Assembly: GCA_964534315.1 (NCBI GenBank)
Contig: CAZHOV010000022.1
Location: forward strand, 1 to 43,166
Direction: 5' to 3'
Source: CAZHOV01 sp964534315
Lineage (GTDB): Bacteria > Bacteroidota > Bacteroidia > Chitinophagales > Saprospiraceae
DNA length: 43,166 nucleotides
Numbering within the stretch: the first letter of the stretch is position 1; each line of letters begins with the position of its first letter. The position numbers were made by a program, and so were the translations under genes. This document shows positions 32,899 through 39,968 of this stretch, one piece after another. The notes under the pieces were generated by a model that worked only from the letters and a program-made list of their open reading frames with translations, ran no database searches and was not told the origin of the DNA.

Positions 32899-34551
32899 TT
32901 ATCCCTGCTCCCTCATCGTATCCAACCCTTCACGCAATATTTTTTGGAGGGGTTGCTTCGAGGTACAAGAAAACTCAGGCAGGGCAACATCTTCTTCAAC
33001 CAATTCATAAATACCCAACCCTTCCATTCGTTCAAAATCATTGACGAGTATGGATTTCATCAACTGCTGGAGATATATATCCATAGGCATTAAACTTTCA
33101 TATTGACCCGTTACGACAAAAGCCCGACGCTCGCCATGCGTATTGGTATCTCCCTTAAACTTAATATCCGGGAATAAGAAATTCGGATAGGTTCTTGAAA
33201 CACTCGGACGCGGCTTCAACGGCAACAACCAGCCGAAAAGCTCATAATAATCACCCTCTTCTATTACCGTAAACTGGTCGGCAAACGTATCCAAATATTG
33301 TTCTCTGGTCTTGCGATTTCCTGAGAGAACATCTCCCGAAATGATCCGAACATTTTCACTCTTCAACCGGCCTTCAAGCAAGTCGCCCACATTGGCGCCC
33401 ATATACGTTCGTACATATTCCGGATTGTCAACTTCAGAACCGGAGATGGCAACAATGCGCTCTGCGTCGTATTGTTGTTTCAGAAAAAGATTTCCTAACG
33501 TAATCACTTCCTGAACGCCAAGCGTCCAAACAGTTTGGCCGGCACCGATAGGATCAACATGGTGAATCTGAACGCCAACATTCCCTGACGGATGCGGCCC
33601 CTTAAACCATCTTTTCTCAACCCCTTTAGCCTCGGTAAATGCTCTGGACGGGGCGTTTTCTCCCCGCGCATCTAAACCTAAATAAACAGCTCCTTCCGTC
33701 AATTTATTCAAAGCATCCAAACCTCTTTGAAAAGCCTCTTCTTTTCCTTCAACAACTATATTTTGATCAGCCGCCAAAGGCGCAGATTTGAAAGTTGAAA
33801 TAAAAATAGATTTAGGAGCTATTTCAGGATTGGCAATTACATTGAAAGGACGTTGTCTGATCAGTGGCCAAACTCCGGACTCCATCATATAATTAACCAA
33901 TTCTTCTCTACCGGTATTTTCCAGATCAAATGCTTCAAACTCCTTATATTTCATTCCGTCTTTATCAGCCAAAATGACTACTTCGACAATTGATCGCTTC
34001 GCCCCTCTGTTTACACTGACAATTTCTCCACTCACAGGAGCTGTGTATTTGATGTCAGGATTACTCTTATCAAAAAAGACAGGATCTCCCGCTTTGACTT
34101 CGTCCCCCTCTTTTACCATCAATTTGGGGATAGGTGCAATACCCAAAAAATTAGGGGGTTGAACGGCATAAGTCTTTGAGTTTCCTTCAACTTTAGAAGT
34201 TCCAGAGACCTTACCCTCCAGCTTAATATCAAATCCTTTTTTCAAAATAAATACCGGGCTACCATTCACGTAAGAAGGCAAATTGGACCTGGCTATTTCA
34301 TTGGAAGAAGGAAATACAGAAAAATTGCTGTTTTCATCAGTTGCCCCCACTTGCTTAGCTTTTATACGGATTAAATTATCCGAAACCAGCACAATAGTAG
34401 CAAAAACGATAGCCACCAGCAATGCGACAATGCCAACTAATAGTAGTTGAGATGAACCATTGCCTCCATTCTCCGCCTGAGCAAATAGCACATTATTAAA
34501 TAAAAACATCAATACTGCAAAGGGACCGATTAATTTGATTGTATTCTTCAA
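32899..34551 (-). CDS. nqrA: Na+-NQR subunit A with N-terminal membrane extension
   Basis: NqrA is normally a soluble, membrane-associated quinone-binding subunit of about 445-450 aa. Here it is 550 aa. The canonical sequence begins near residue 101 (FILKKGFDIKLEGKVSG). The extra residues hold a signal-peptide-like helix (about 5-25, ending FAQAENGG) and a second strong helix (about 36-57, LLLVGIVALLVAIVFATIVLV), then a charged linker. If the first helix is cleaved or stays in, the NqrA body would still end up in the cytoplasm, tethered to the membrane. The body has the normal motifs PPNFLGIAPIPKLMVKEGD, PSGNVGVQIHHVDPIG, WTLGVQEVITLGNLFL and ISGSEVDNPEYVRT. It leads the operon. Confidence 0.95.
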   Translation of the reverse strand: MKNTIKLIGPFAVLMFLFNNVLFAQAENGGNGSSQLLLVGIVALLVAIVFATIVLVSDNLIRIKAKQVGATDENSNFSVFPSSNEIARSNLPSYVNGSPVFILKKGFDIKLEGKVSGTSKVEGNSKTYAVQPPNFLGIAPIPKLMVKEGDEVKAGDPVFFDKSNPDIKYTAPVSGEIVSVNRGAKRSIVEVVILADKDGMKYKEFEAFDLENTGREELVNYMMESGVWPLIRQRPFNVIANPEIAPKSIFISTFKSAPLAADQNIVVEGKEEAFQRGLDALNKLTEGAVYLGLDARGENAPSRAFTEAKGVEKRWFKGPHPSGNVGVQIHHVDPIGAGQTVWTLGVQEVITLGNLFLKQQYDAERIVAISGSEVDNPEYVRTYMGANVGDLLEGRLKSENVRIISGDVLSGNRKTREQYLDTFADQFTVIEEGDYYELFGWLLPLKPRPSVSRTYPNFLFPDIKFKGDTNTHGERRAFVVTGQYESLMPMDIYLQQLMKSILVNDFERMEGLGIYELVEEDVALPEFSCTSKQPLQKILREGLDTMREQG

Positions 34552-34590
34552 GTTTCCTCGAATTTGGTTAATGATATCTTAAAATTTGCG

Positions 34591-34598
34591 CAAAGATA
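34591..34598 (-). promoter_or_regulatory. -7 element of the nqr operon
   Basis: The minus strand reads TATCTTTG, a perfect TAnnTTTG box, 39 nt upstream of the nqrA ATG at 34551. A TTTG 10 nt further upstream is too close to be the -33 box and none is seen at 19 nt, so the -33 element is weak. Confidence 0.6.
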
Positions 34599-35118
34599 TA
34601 AAGGTTTTCAAACTTATTATGTTCTGATTAAAAGTATTGTTTTGTTCGCTTTTTTATTTAGACAAAATCTAAATAGATTACACAGCCTAAAATCTGAATG
34701 CTTATCGTAAATAAATTATTCAAATTAAATTTTCTCCTAATCTCTTATTTCATAAAAACACAAAAAAAACACTTCATAAAAAACTAAAATTCAACTACTT
34801 AATATGGGTAGGTGTTGTTTTTTCCAAAAAAGGCCGAATCATGTACTTGCATTAATTAATAACATAGTATAAATTGTAAGTAATCAATTATACAATTGAA
34901 AGTGTTTTAACCGAAAAGTGGAGGCTTTCTAAGCAAAATTTCCAAAACCGATAAAGAACCACAGGACTAACCCAAACAAATAAATCCTTTTCTAATCGAT
35001 TTGGAACGCCTGGAGCGATTAAAACTCCTCACCTGGCTCTGAAGGTCTCCCTTTTTACAAAGATATGAATTTGAAGACGGCAACTCAAATGCCCCAAATG
35101 AAGGGTGTTGGAGTTTGT

Positions 35119-35126
35119 TAAATTTG
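35119..35126 (+). promoter_or_regulatory. -7 element in front of the rod-like RNA candidate
   Basis: TAAATTTG matches TAnnTTTG perfectly. The expected transcription start, about 5-9 nt after it, falls just before or at the first base of the inverted repeat at 35136. No good TTTG is present at the -33 distance, so support is partial. Confidence 0.4.
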
Positions 35127-35135
35127 GTGGGTATT

Positions 35136-35243
35136 AAAGGGAAAGGTCAATGCTTTGTTCACTCTGTAGCTATCCCAAATGCTGGTAAAAGAGCACGACA
35201 GTTTTAATAGCGGTCTTTCGTTCAGAGTATATTCTTTCCCTTT
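35136..35243 (+). ncRNA. Candidate rod-shaped small RNA, 6S-like
   Basis: Four helices nest in order: AAAGGGAAAG (35136-35145) with CTTTCCCTTT (35234-35243); ACTCTG (35161-35166) with CAGAGT (35223-35228); GCTAT (35169-35173) with ATAGC (35207-35211); TGCT (35180-35183) with AGCA (35192-35195). All are perfect. Between the first two helices is a strongly asymmetric bubble (15 nt against 5 nt). A long rod with one big internal bubble is the general design of 6S RNA, and the length of about 108 nt fits the 6S-Flavo type known from Bacteroidota. The strand is chosen from the -7 box upstream and the downstream pyrimidine-rich tract. The fold was found by eye, so chance pairing of the shorter helices is possible. 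Confidence 0.35.
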
Positions 35244-35265
35244 TCCCTCTTTTGATTAACTCATA

Positions 35266-35300
35266 TTAAATGCACTGTAATTTAATACACTGTAATTTAA
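35266..35300. repeat. Doubled terminal-repeat motif related to the 40.6-kb palindrome
   Basis: Two near-identical 15-bp units in tandem, TGCACTGTAATTTAA (35271-35285) and TACACTGTAATTTAA (35286-35300). They match the outer ends of the palindromic element at 40584-40753 (TTTAATACACTGTAATCTAA). No second, inverted end is seen nearby, so these look like solo ends or scars. Confidence 0.65.
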
Positions 35301-35350
35301 TTTTTTGTCCTTTTTATAAGGCGTTACCTCCCGGCGCCTATCCCAATAGT

Positions 35351-35424
35351 GTCGGACGGGAATGTTTAGTGGCATGACTAAATAGAATTTAGGTTTTCTA
35401 ATTACCACATTTTTCCCGTCCGGC
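35351..35424 (+). other. Compact three-way-junction fold
   Basis: A 12-bp stem GTCGGACGGGAA / TTCCCGTCCGGC (35351-35362 and 35413-35424, one G-T pair) encloses two small hairpins: TTTAGT / ACTAAA (35365-35370, 35377-35382) and TAGAA / TTCTA (35383-35387, 35396-35400). The GC-rich stem stands out from AT-rich surroundings. It could be part of a small RNA ending at the terminator at 35482-35535, or a small mobile-element remnant. The strand is assigned only by that terminator. Confidence 0.45.
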
Positions 35425-35481
35425 CAATTCTACCCCATTAAACAAAAGAATTATTAGGTGAGAGTAGAGTATAGCATTTTC

Positions 35482-35535
35482 GGCAAAGAGAAGGTTCCTG
35501 AGCAAACACTTACCCTTCTTCTTTGCCTTTTTTTT
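35482..35535 (+). terminator. Plus-strand intrinsic terminator without an upstream gene
   Basis: GGCAAAGAGAAGG (35482-35494) pairs with CCTTCTTCTTTGCC (35514-35527) with one bulged base, followed directly by eight Ts (35528-35535). On the minus strand no U-tract follows, so it does not serve pnuC. The T-run ends two bases from the pnuC stop (35537-35539). Confidence 0.85.
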
Positions 35536-35536
35536 G

Positions 35537-36145
35537 CTATCTAAAATGTTGCCTCCAGTTTATATACCCGAAAATAGCGATCACGGTATAAATTAAAAAT
35601 AAAATAGCGGTTAAATAAATTTCCTTGTAGATGTATACCCCCACACAAACCGAATCAATAGCAATCCAATACAACCAATTCTCGAGCTTCTTCCGGGCAA
35701 CCAATATAGTAGCAATTATGCTAAAGGAAGTGGTATGCGCATCTATGAATGGCAACGCTGCCCCCATATACTGCCAAAAAAATCCTAAAACTAAAGCTAA
35801 AAGAACGCCTGAAATGAGAATTACCCCATGCAAACTTAACGGCAAGGTAGTTATCGATAAGGTGTTTTCTTCAGGCAACCGCTCCTCCGAGCCACTTCTC
35901 TTATCCGCTTGCTGACGCCAACTCCACCATCCATACACAGACATCCCCATATAAAACACCTGTAATGTTGCGTCCGAAAACAAGCGAACCTCTATAAAAA
36001 CAATAAAATACAGCACCACAGATATAAACCCAAACACCCAGCACCAGATATTCTCCCTTGCAGCTAATAGCACATATATGACACTAAATATAAATGCCGC
36101 CCACTCTATCCCGCTCTGCTGACTTGAAAAAGTTATTATTGACAT
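35537..36145 (-). CDS. pnuC: PnuC-family vitamin transporter
   Basis: A 202-aa inner-membrane protein with about seven helices, of the PnuC family, which imports nicotinamide riboside or, in many Bacteroidota (PnuT), thiamine by facilitated diffusion and metabolic trapping. The core motif is NIWCWVFGFISVVLYFIVF...LFSDATLQVFYMGMSVYGWWSWR, and the second half shows the internally repeated WLYWIAIDSVCVGVYIYKEIYLTAILFLIYTVIAIFGYINWR. No partner kinase and no TPP riboswitch-like sequence is next to it, so the substrate is open. Start at MSIITFSSQQSGIEW is the first ATG and fits family length. Confidence 0.9.
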   Translation of the reverse strand: MSIITFSSQQSGIEWAAFIFSVIYVLLAARENIWCWVFGFISVVLYFIVFIEVRLFSDATLQVFYMGMSVYGWWSWRQQADKRSGSEERLPEENTLSITTLPLSLHGVILISGVLLALVLGFFWQYMGAALPFIDAHTTSFSIIATILVARKKLENWLYWIAIDSVCVGVYIYKEIYLTAILFLIYTVIAIFGYINWRQHFR

Positions 36146-36361
36146 GGTTGTCTTTCATTGAACATATAAAGTATGAGGGGTGAAAAAATTCTCATATCTA
36201 CCTTTTTTGTAAAGCTCTGGAAATCAATCTTTATGATTTCTTATTACTTACTTGTCAAACCTCTTATCAACCCATCGTTTTAACGGCCTCCCTCCTTATG
36301 TTTTCAATCTTTTCCCCGAATAGCCAGGCGAACGTTTACCCTCGGGGATCATGTGGTTTGC

Positions 36362-36381
36362 CCCACCATTAAAATGGTGGG
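36362..36381. repeat. Perfect 9-bp palindrome with 2-nt centre
   Basis: CCCACCATT, AA, AATGGTGGG. No U-tract follows on either strand. It resembles a small REP-like palindrome; genome-wide copies would have to be counted. Confidence 0.6.
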
Positions 36382-36443
36382 TTGATAATTGTTCTTGCCA
36401 GGTAGCTCTCATTTTTGGCCAAGCCCTAGCTGGTGATAGCCCT

Positions 36444-36576
36444 CATTGCACATTGCTCATTCCTCATTACACATTGCTCATTCCTCATTGCTCATTGCTC
36501 ATTCCTCATTGCTCATTGCACATTGCACATTGCTCATTGCTCATTGCTCATTGCTCATTGCACATTGCTCATTCCC
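36444..36576. repeat. 7-bp tandem array, CATTGCW and variants x 19
   Basis: Nineteen 7-bp units. Most are CATTGCT or CATTGCA; three are CATTCCT, one CATTACA and the last CATTCCC. This is the same unit as at 4379-4462. The array starts 1 nt after the TAG stop (36580-36578) of the minus-strand TPM gene, so it forms the very beginning of that mRNA's 3' untranslated region. Confidence 0.95.
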
Positions 36577-36577
36577 C

Positions 36578-37522
36578 CTACCAACTCCCTCCGGCACCGC
36601 CACCACCAAAGCCACCACCGCCGAAGCCACCGAAACCGCCTCCGCCGAAGCCACCAAAGCCGCCGCCACTTCCGCCGCCTGATCCCCCGCCGCCGAAACC
36701 TCCTCCGCCAATAGGCGGAAAGAAAATCCAGCCACCGTTTCTACGTCTTCGGTCCATATCGTACTTTCCTCCCCGATAGTAACCTCCATCATCCCCGCCA
36801 CCTCCTATATTGCTGATCAAAATAAAAATAACAATCAAAATGATAAGAACAACGATAAAAGGAATCCCCTCGCTTTCATTTTGCGTACCTTCATAGTCCT
36901 CAGCTGTATATTCGCCTTTCGCCAAATCCATAATAGCGTTGGTCGCCTGATCCAACCCGCGATAAAAATTACCGTTGCGAAATTCAGGCACCATAATATT
37001 GTCGATGACCCGTTTGGCCATCGCATCGGGCAGGTATCCTTCCGACCCATATCCTGTCTGTATACGGATCGCCCGTTCCTGAAGAGCCAGATAGATCAAT
37101 ACGCCATTCTCAGTCTGCTCAGGACCGATACCCCAGGCGTCCGCAATTCGTATGGACCGGTCAAATGGATCTTCTCCATTCAGAGACTGCTCGGTAATGA
37201 CAACAATCTGCGTAGAAGTCTGCTGAGCAAAATTACTCAACTTTTCACCCAAGGCAACGACCTCCTGACGGGAAAGCACGCGGGCATAATCATTTACCAA
37301 AAAGTCAGTAGGACGAGGAACCGGATTTTGAGCAAATGAAAGGACTGGCAACACCAATCCTATCAAAGTAGCTAACATCAGCTGCTTTGGTGGGATTAAA
37401 AAACCACCTCCACCTTTGCTTTTCCGAATAGAACGGTTAACCAGTGACCCTATCTGCAAAAGCAATGACGCCATTTGAAAATTACTCTTCATTAAAAACT
37501 TATACGTCCTGTTCTTTAACAC
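36578..37522 (-). CDS. TPM-domain protein with glycine-rich tail (YgcG-like)
   Basis: A 314-aa protein. The hydrophobic stretch QLMLATLIGLVLPVLSFAQ at about 47-65 reads as a signal peptide, so either the first 36-48 residues are a long N-region or the true start is an inner ATG (Met11, Met17 or Met49). The first ATG lies 7 nt after the preceding stop and is kept here with doubt. The TPM domain (about 70-205) has FLVNDYARVLS, TSTQIVVITEQSLNGEDP and ENGVLIYLALQERAIRIQTGYGSEGYLPD. A membrane helix (about 222-243) and a repetitive GGGGFGG tail follow, as in YgcG. TPM proteins act at the envelope, in photosystem repair in plants, and have unclear roles in bacteria. It is third in the lemA operon. 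Confidence 0.85.
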   Translation of the reverse strand: MLKNRTYKFLMKSNFQMASLLLQIGSLVNRSIRKSKGGGGFLIPPKQLMLATLIGLVLPVLSFAQNPVPRPTDFLVNDYARVLSRQEVVALGEKLSNFAQQTSTQIVVITEQSLNGEDPFDRSIRIADAWGIGPEQTENGVLIYLALQERAIRIQTGYGSEGYLPDAMAKRVIDNIMVPEFRNGNFYRGLDQATNAIMDLAKGEYTAEDYEGTQNESEGIPFIVVLIILIVIFILISNIGGGGDDGGYYRGGKYDMDRRRRNGGWIFFPPIGGGGFGGGGSGGGSGGGFGGFGGGGFGGFGGGGFGGGGAGGSW

Positions 37523-37529
37523 TATTTAC

Positions 37530-37958
37530 CTATTTATATGAAATATCGTCGGGCAATTCATTTTGATCATCCGATTGATAAGGAAAATGCGCCCTTAGTT
37601 TTTCACCGATCTGCTCAATTGCTGCTGCAATTCCTTCTGCAAATTTTTCTTCCCTGAAATAACTCAGCATCAGATCGCGCTCTTCTTCCCAAAAATGCTG
37701 CCCGACAATATTGTTAATTCCTTCATCTCCAAGAATCACAAACTCCTTTCGTTCGGGAGCCAAAAAAAGCAATACGCCATTCCGATCTTTCGTCTTTTCC
37801 ATCCCAAGGCGCTTGAAGGTCTTAATCGCTTTTTTCATAATATCACCCTTGCATTTGTCCTCCAGATGCACCCGTATCTCTCCTGAAGTATTTCGCTCCG
37901 CTGACCGGATGGAATCAATGATCAACGTTTCTTCTTCCTCATTAAAGAATTTAATCAT
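37530..37958 (-). CDS. Small TPM-domain protein
   Basis: A 142-aa single TPM domain without a signal peptide or membrane helix: EEEETLIIDSIRSAERNTSGEIRVHLEDKC, GMEKTKDRNGVLLFLAPERKEFVILGDEGINNIVGQHFWEEERD split over residues 5-95, then a helix FREEKFAEGIAAAIEQIGEKL. It lies 12 nt after lemA and 7 nt before the larger TPM gene, a gene order common in Bacteroidota. It is presumably cytoplasmic and may work with the membrane-bound TPM and LemA proteins; the job is unknown. Confidence 0.88.
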   Translation of the reverse strand: MIKFFNEEEETLIIDSIRSAERNTSGEIRVHLEDKCKGDIMKKAIKTFKRLGMEKTKDRNGVLLFLAPERKEFVILGDEGINNIVGQHFWEEERDLMLSYFREEKFAEGIAAAIEQIGEKLRAHFPYQSDDQNELPDDISYK

Positions 37959-37970
37959 AAGTTATTTGGA

Positions 37971-38564
37971 TTAAAACTCTACTTTTGGGGCATCTTCAGC
38001 TCCCTGATCCGCCTCAAAACGGGCTCTTTTTTCAAGACCGAATAAGCCTGCAAAAGCATTAGCCGGAAATCTGCGGATCGCTTTATTGTAGGTAGTCACT
38101 TCGTTATTAAACCGGTCGCGCTCTACTTTTATTCGGTTCTCCGTACCTTCTAACTGCGCTTGTAGCTCCCGAAAACTCTCACTCGCTTTTAGCTCGGGGT
38201 ACCGCTCCGAAACCAATAATAGACGCCCTAGCGACTGCGAAAGTCCTGACTGAGCATCCTGAAAAGCCTTTAAGTTTTCGGTGGTTAATTTGGAAGGATC
38301 TATATTGACGGAGGTAGCTTTAGAGCGTGCTTCTACCACTTTCGTAAGCGTTTCCTGTTCAAAATCAGCTACCCCTTTGACGGTATTGACCAAATTAGGA
38401 ATCAGGTCAGCCCGCCTTTGATAGGCACTTTCTACTTTCGACCAGGCATTCTCAACATTCTCATCCAGATCTACAAAGGAATTATAATAACTTAAATAGC
38501 CACATCCTCCAATGAATAGCACAGCGAAAATGGCAATGATTGCAAAGATTAAGGTATTTCTCAT
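37971..38564 (-). CDS. lemA: LemA family protein
   Basis: A 197-aa LemA protein: one N-terminal helix (about 4-24, ending GGCGYLSYYN), then a long helical bundle with the signature NSFVDLDENVENAWSKVESAYQRRADLIPNLVNTVKG across residues 28-65, VVEARSKA, and PELKASESFRELQAQLEGTENRIKVERDRFN. The Cys21 position is compatible with lipid modification, but the lipobox is poor. LemA proteins are envelope-associated and of unknown biochemical role. It heads an operon with two TPM genes. Confidence 0.93.
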   Translation of the reverse strand: MRNTLIFAIIAIFAVLFIGGCGYLSYYNSFVDLDENVENAWSKVESAYQRRADLIPNLVNTVKGVADFEQETLTKVVEARSKATSVNIDPSKLTTENLKAFQDAQSGLSQSLGRLLLVSERYPELKASESFRELQAQLEGTENRIKVERDRFNNEVTTYNKAIRRFPANAFAGLFGLEKRARFEADQGAEDAPKVEF

Positions 38565-38654
38565 TTCAATTAAAAGGTTTGAGCGTTATAAAATTGGTTT
38601 TTCTAAAAAAATAATAATCTTTGAGTTCTAAAAAAGTAAAGCGATTTTTTCAAA

Positions 38655-38683
38655 TTGAAGTTCAATTCCACCGCTTACCTTCG
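38655..38683 (+). promoter_or_regulatory. Promoter candidate for the rRNA methyltransferase gene
   Basis: TTG at 38655-38657 and TACCTTCG at 38676-38683 (seven of eight bases of TAnnTTTG) with 18 nt between. The ATG at 38746 follows after about 60 nt. Confidence 0.45.
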
Positions 38684-38745
38684 ACAAATTTAGAATTTTT
38701 AGCGATCAATTCTGAAAACATTAAACCTAGACTATACTACTTGTT

Positions 38746-39921
38746 ATGAAAAAAATAGTATTGAAACCCAAGAAAGAGGTAGCGGTAAAACGATTCCACC
38801 CATGGATCTTTTCCGGCGCTATCTCTAGTAAGACGGATGAATTAGAGGATGGTGACAGGGTCGAAGTTCTTTCCAGTAAGAATGAGTTTTTAGGCGTGGG
38901 GCACTTCCAGCGGGGAAGTATTATGGTCCGCCTGTTTAGTTTTACTCAAGCACCTATTAATGAAGAGTTTTGGCTTGAAAAACTTGCTGCTGCATTCCGG
39001 CTTAGAAAAGCAGTTGGCTTAACCGACAATCCTCATACCAACTGCTACCGTTTAGTCCATGCCGAAGGCGACGGCTTACCCGGCCTTATCATCGACATCT
39101 ATGGCGATACCGCTGTTATGCAATGCCATTCGATTGGTATGTACCAAGAAAAACTACAGATTGCCAATGCGCTCCAAACGCTGTATGATCAAAAAATAAC
39201 TGCGATCTTCAATAAAAGCCAGTCCACCTTACCGGCAAATTTTGCCGTCGATATCGAAGACCACTATCTGCTGGGCAAAAGTCAATCAGGGACGATACTA
39301 GAAAACGGACATTCCTTTTTTGTTGATTGGGAAATCGGACAAAAAACGGGTTTCTTCTTAGACCAACGAGTCAATCGCCTATTATTAGCAAATTTTTGCC
39401 AAAACAAAACCGTTCTCAACGCCTTTTGCTATTCGGGCGGTTTTTCCGTCTACGCCCTCAAAGCCGGAGCCAGGCTGGTCCATTCGGTTGATATTTCAAA
39501 ACCTGCGGTAGAACTGACCAACAAGAATGTGGCATTCAATCAATGTGAGGGTACGCACGAAGCCTACCCGGTAGACGTTCTAACTTTTTTGAAGGAAACA
39601 CCCCAAGAGTATGAGGTGATGGTCGTAGACCCACCTGCCTTTGCAAAAAATCTCAAAAAGAAACACAAGGCCGTACAGGGATACAAACGGCTCAACGCAC
39701 TAGCTTTAAAAAAGGTTAAACCCCAAGGTATCGTTTTTACCTTCTCCTGCTCTCAGGTCATCGATGAACTCTTATTTAAAAATACCATTGTAGCGGCAGC
39801 ACTGGAGGCTAAGCGTCAGGTAAAGATCCTCCACCGGCTAAGTCAACCACCTGACCATCCGGTCCACTTATTCCATCCCGAAGGAAGCTATCTGAAAGGG
39901 TTGGTGTTATGGATAGAATAA
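38746..39921 (+). CDS. rlmI: Class I rRNA methyltransferase (RlmI-like)
   Basis: A 391-aa SAM-dependent methyltransferase of the RlmI family, which makes m5C1962 in 23S rRNA of E. coli. An N-terminal PUA domain (about 1-75) contains KRFHPWIFSGAIS and LGVGHFQRGSIMVRLFSF. A middle domain has HAEGDGLPGLIIDIYGD. The methyltransferase fold has the SAM motif VLNAFCYSGGFSVYALKAGA, VDISKPAVELTNKN, the VVDPPAFAKN motif and FTFSCSQVI. The length agrees with the family (about 395). It is divergent from lemA, with a tandem array after its stop. Confidence 0.93.
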   Translation: MKKIVLKPKKEVAVKRFHPWIFSGAISSKTDELEDGDRVEVLSSKNEFLGVGHFQRGSIMVRLFSFTQAPINEEFWLEKLAAAFRLRKAVGLTDNPHTNCYRLVHAEGDGLPGLIIDIYGDTAVMQCHSIGMYQEKLQIANALQTLYDQKITAIFNKSQSTLPANFAVDIEDHYLLGKSQSGTILENGHSFFVDWEIGQKTGFFLDQRVNRLLLANFCQNKTVLNAFCYSGGFSVYALKAGARLVHSVDISKPAVELTNKNVAFNQCEGTHEAYPVDVLTFLKETPQEYEVMVVDPPAFAKNLKKKHKAVQGYKRLNALALKKVKPQGIVFTFSCSQVIDELLFKNTIVAAALEAKRQVKILHRLSQPPDHPVHLFHPEGSYLKGLVLWIE

Positions 39922-39946
39922 CGGTGTAGCAGTGTAGCAAAAAATT

Positions 39947-39954
39947 TAACTTTG
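39947..39954 (+). promoter_or_regulatory. Stray -7 element pointing into the 8-bp array
   Basis: TAACTTTG, a perfect TAnnTTTG box, lies 26 nt after the rlmI stop and 15 nt before the 8-bp array. A transcript from it would read through the array and antisense to the DUF1573 gene. No -33 box is evident, so this may be chance. Confidence 0.25.
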
Positions 39955-39968
39955 CAGTCCAAAAAATT

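Larger units (their letters stand above)
34552..35536. other. 985-bp gene-free region between nqrA and pnuC
   Basis: No supported coding region lies on either strand. From the nqrA side the stretch holds the nqr -7 box and about 200 bp of very AT-rich DNA. About 400 bp of mixed composition follow (34900-35250), ending in a nested inverted repeat (35136-35243). Next come a doubled 15-20 bp motif at 35266-35300 related to the ends of the element at 40584-40753, a three-way-junction fold (35351-35424) and a plus-strand terminator (35482-35535). Both flanking genes are on the minus strand, so a plus-strand terminator points to an undetected RNA. I find no tmRNA, RNase P RNA or SRP RNA signature. 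Confidence 0.6.
36146..36577. other. 432-bp gap between TPM gene and pnuC
   Basis: Upstream of pnuC on the minus strand. It holds a 7-bp hairpin TCCCCGA / TCGGGGA (36313-36319, 36342-36348), a tight palindrome (36362-36381) and the tandem array at 36444-36576. Short frames on the plus strand are repeat translation only. I see neither a thiamine nor any other riboswitch signature in the pnuC leader. Confidence 0.5.

Noticed and set aside
34900..35240. Decayed gene or transposase fragment in the nqrA-pnuC gap
   Set aside because: A stop-free stretch of about 54 codons can be read on the plus strand near 35050-35210, but it has no proper start, no recognised family and conflicts with the better-supported RNA fold.
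34552..35536. tmRNA, RNase P RNA or SRP RNA in the large gap
   Set aside because: Their conserved cores (tRNA-like ends, GAGGAAAGUC, GGAAGGNAGCAG) were not found.
36146..36443. TPP (thiamine) riboswitch in the pnuC leader
   Set aside because: PnuC relatives often have one, so I looked on the minus strand for CUGAGA and GAUCUGGAUAAUGCCAGC-type blocks. Neither is present.
36351..36779. Plus-strand frames with IAHCSL repeats and poly-Pro/Lys stretches
   Set aside because: They cover the 7-bp array and then the reverse complement of the glycine-rich tail of the minus-strand TPM gene. They are shadows.
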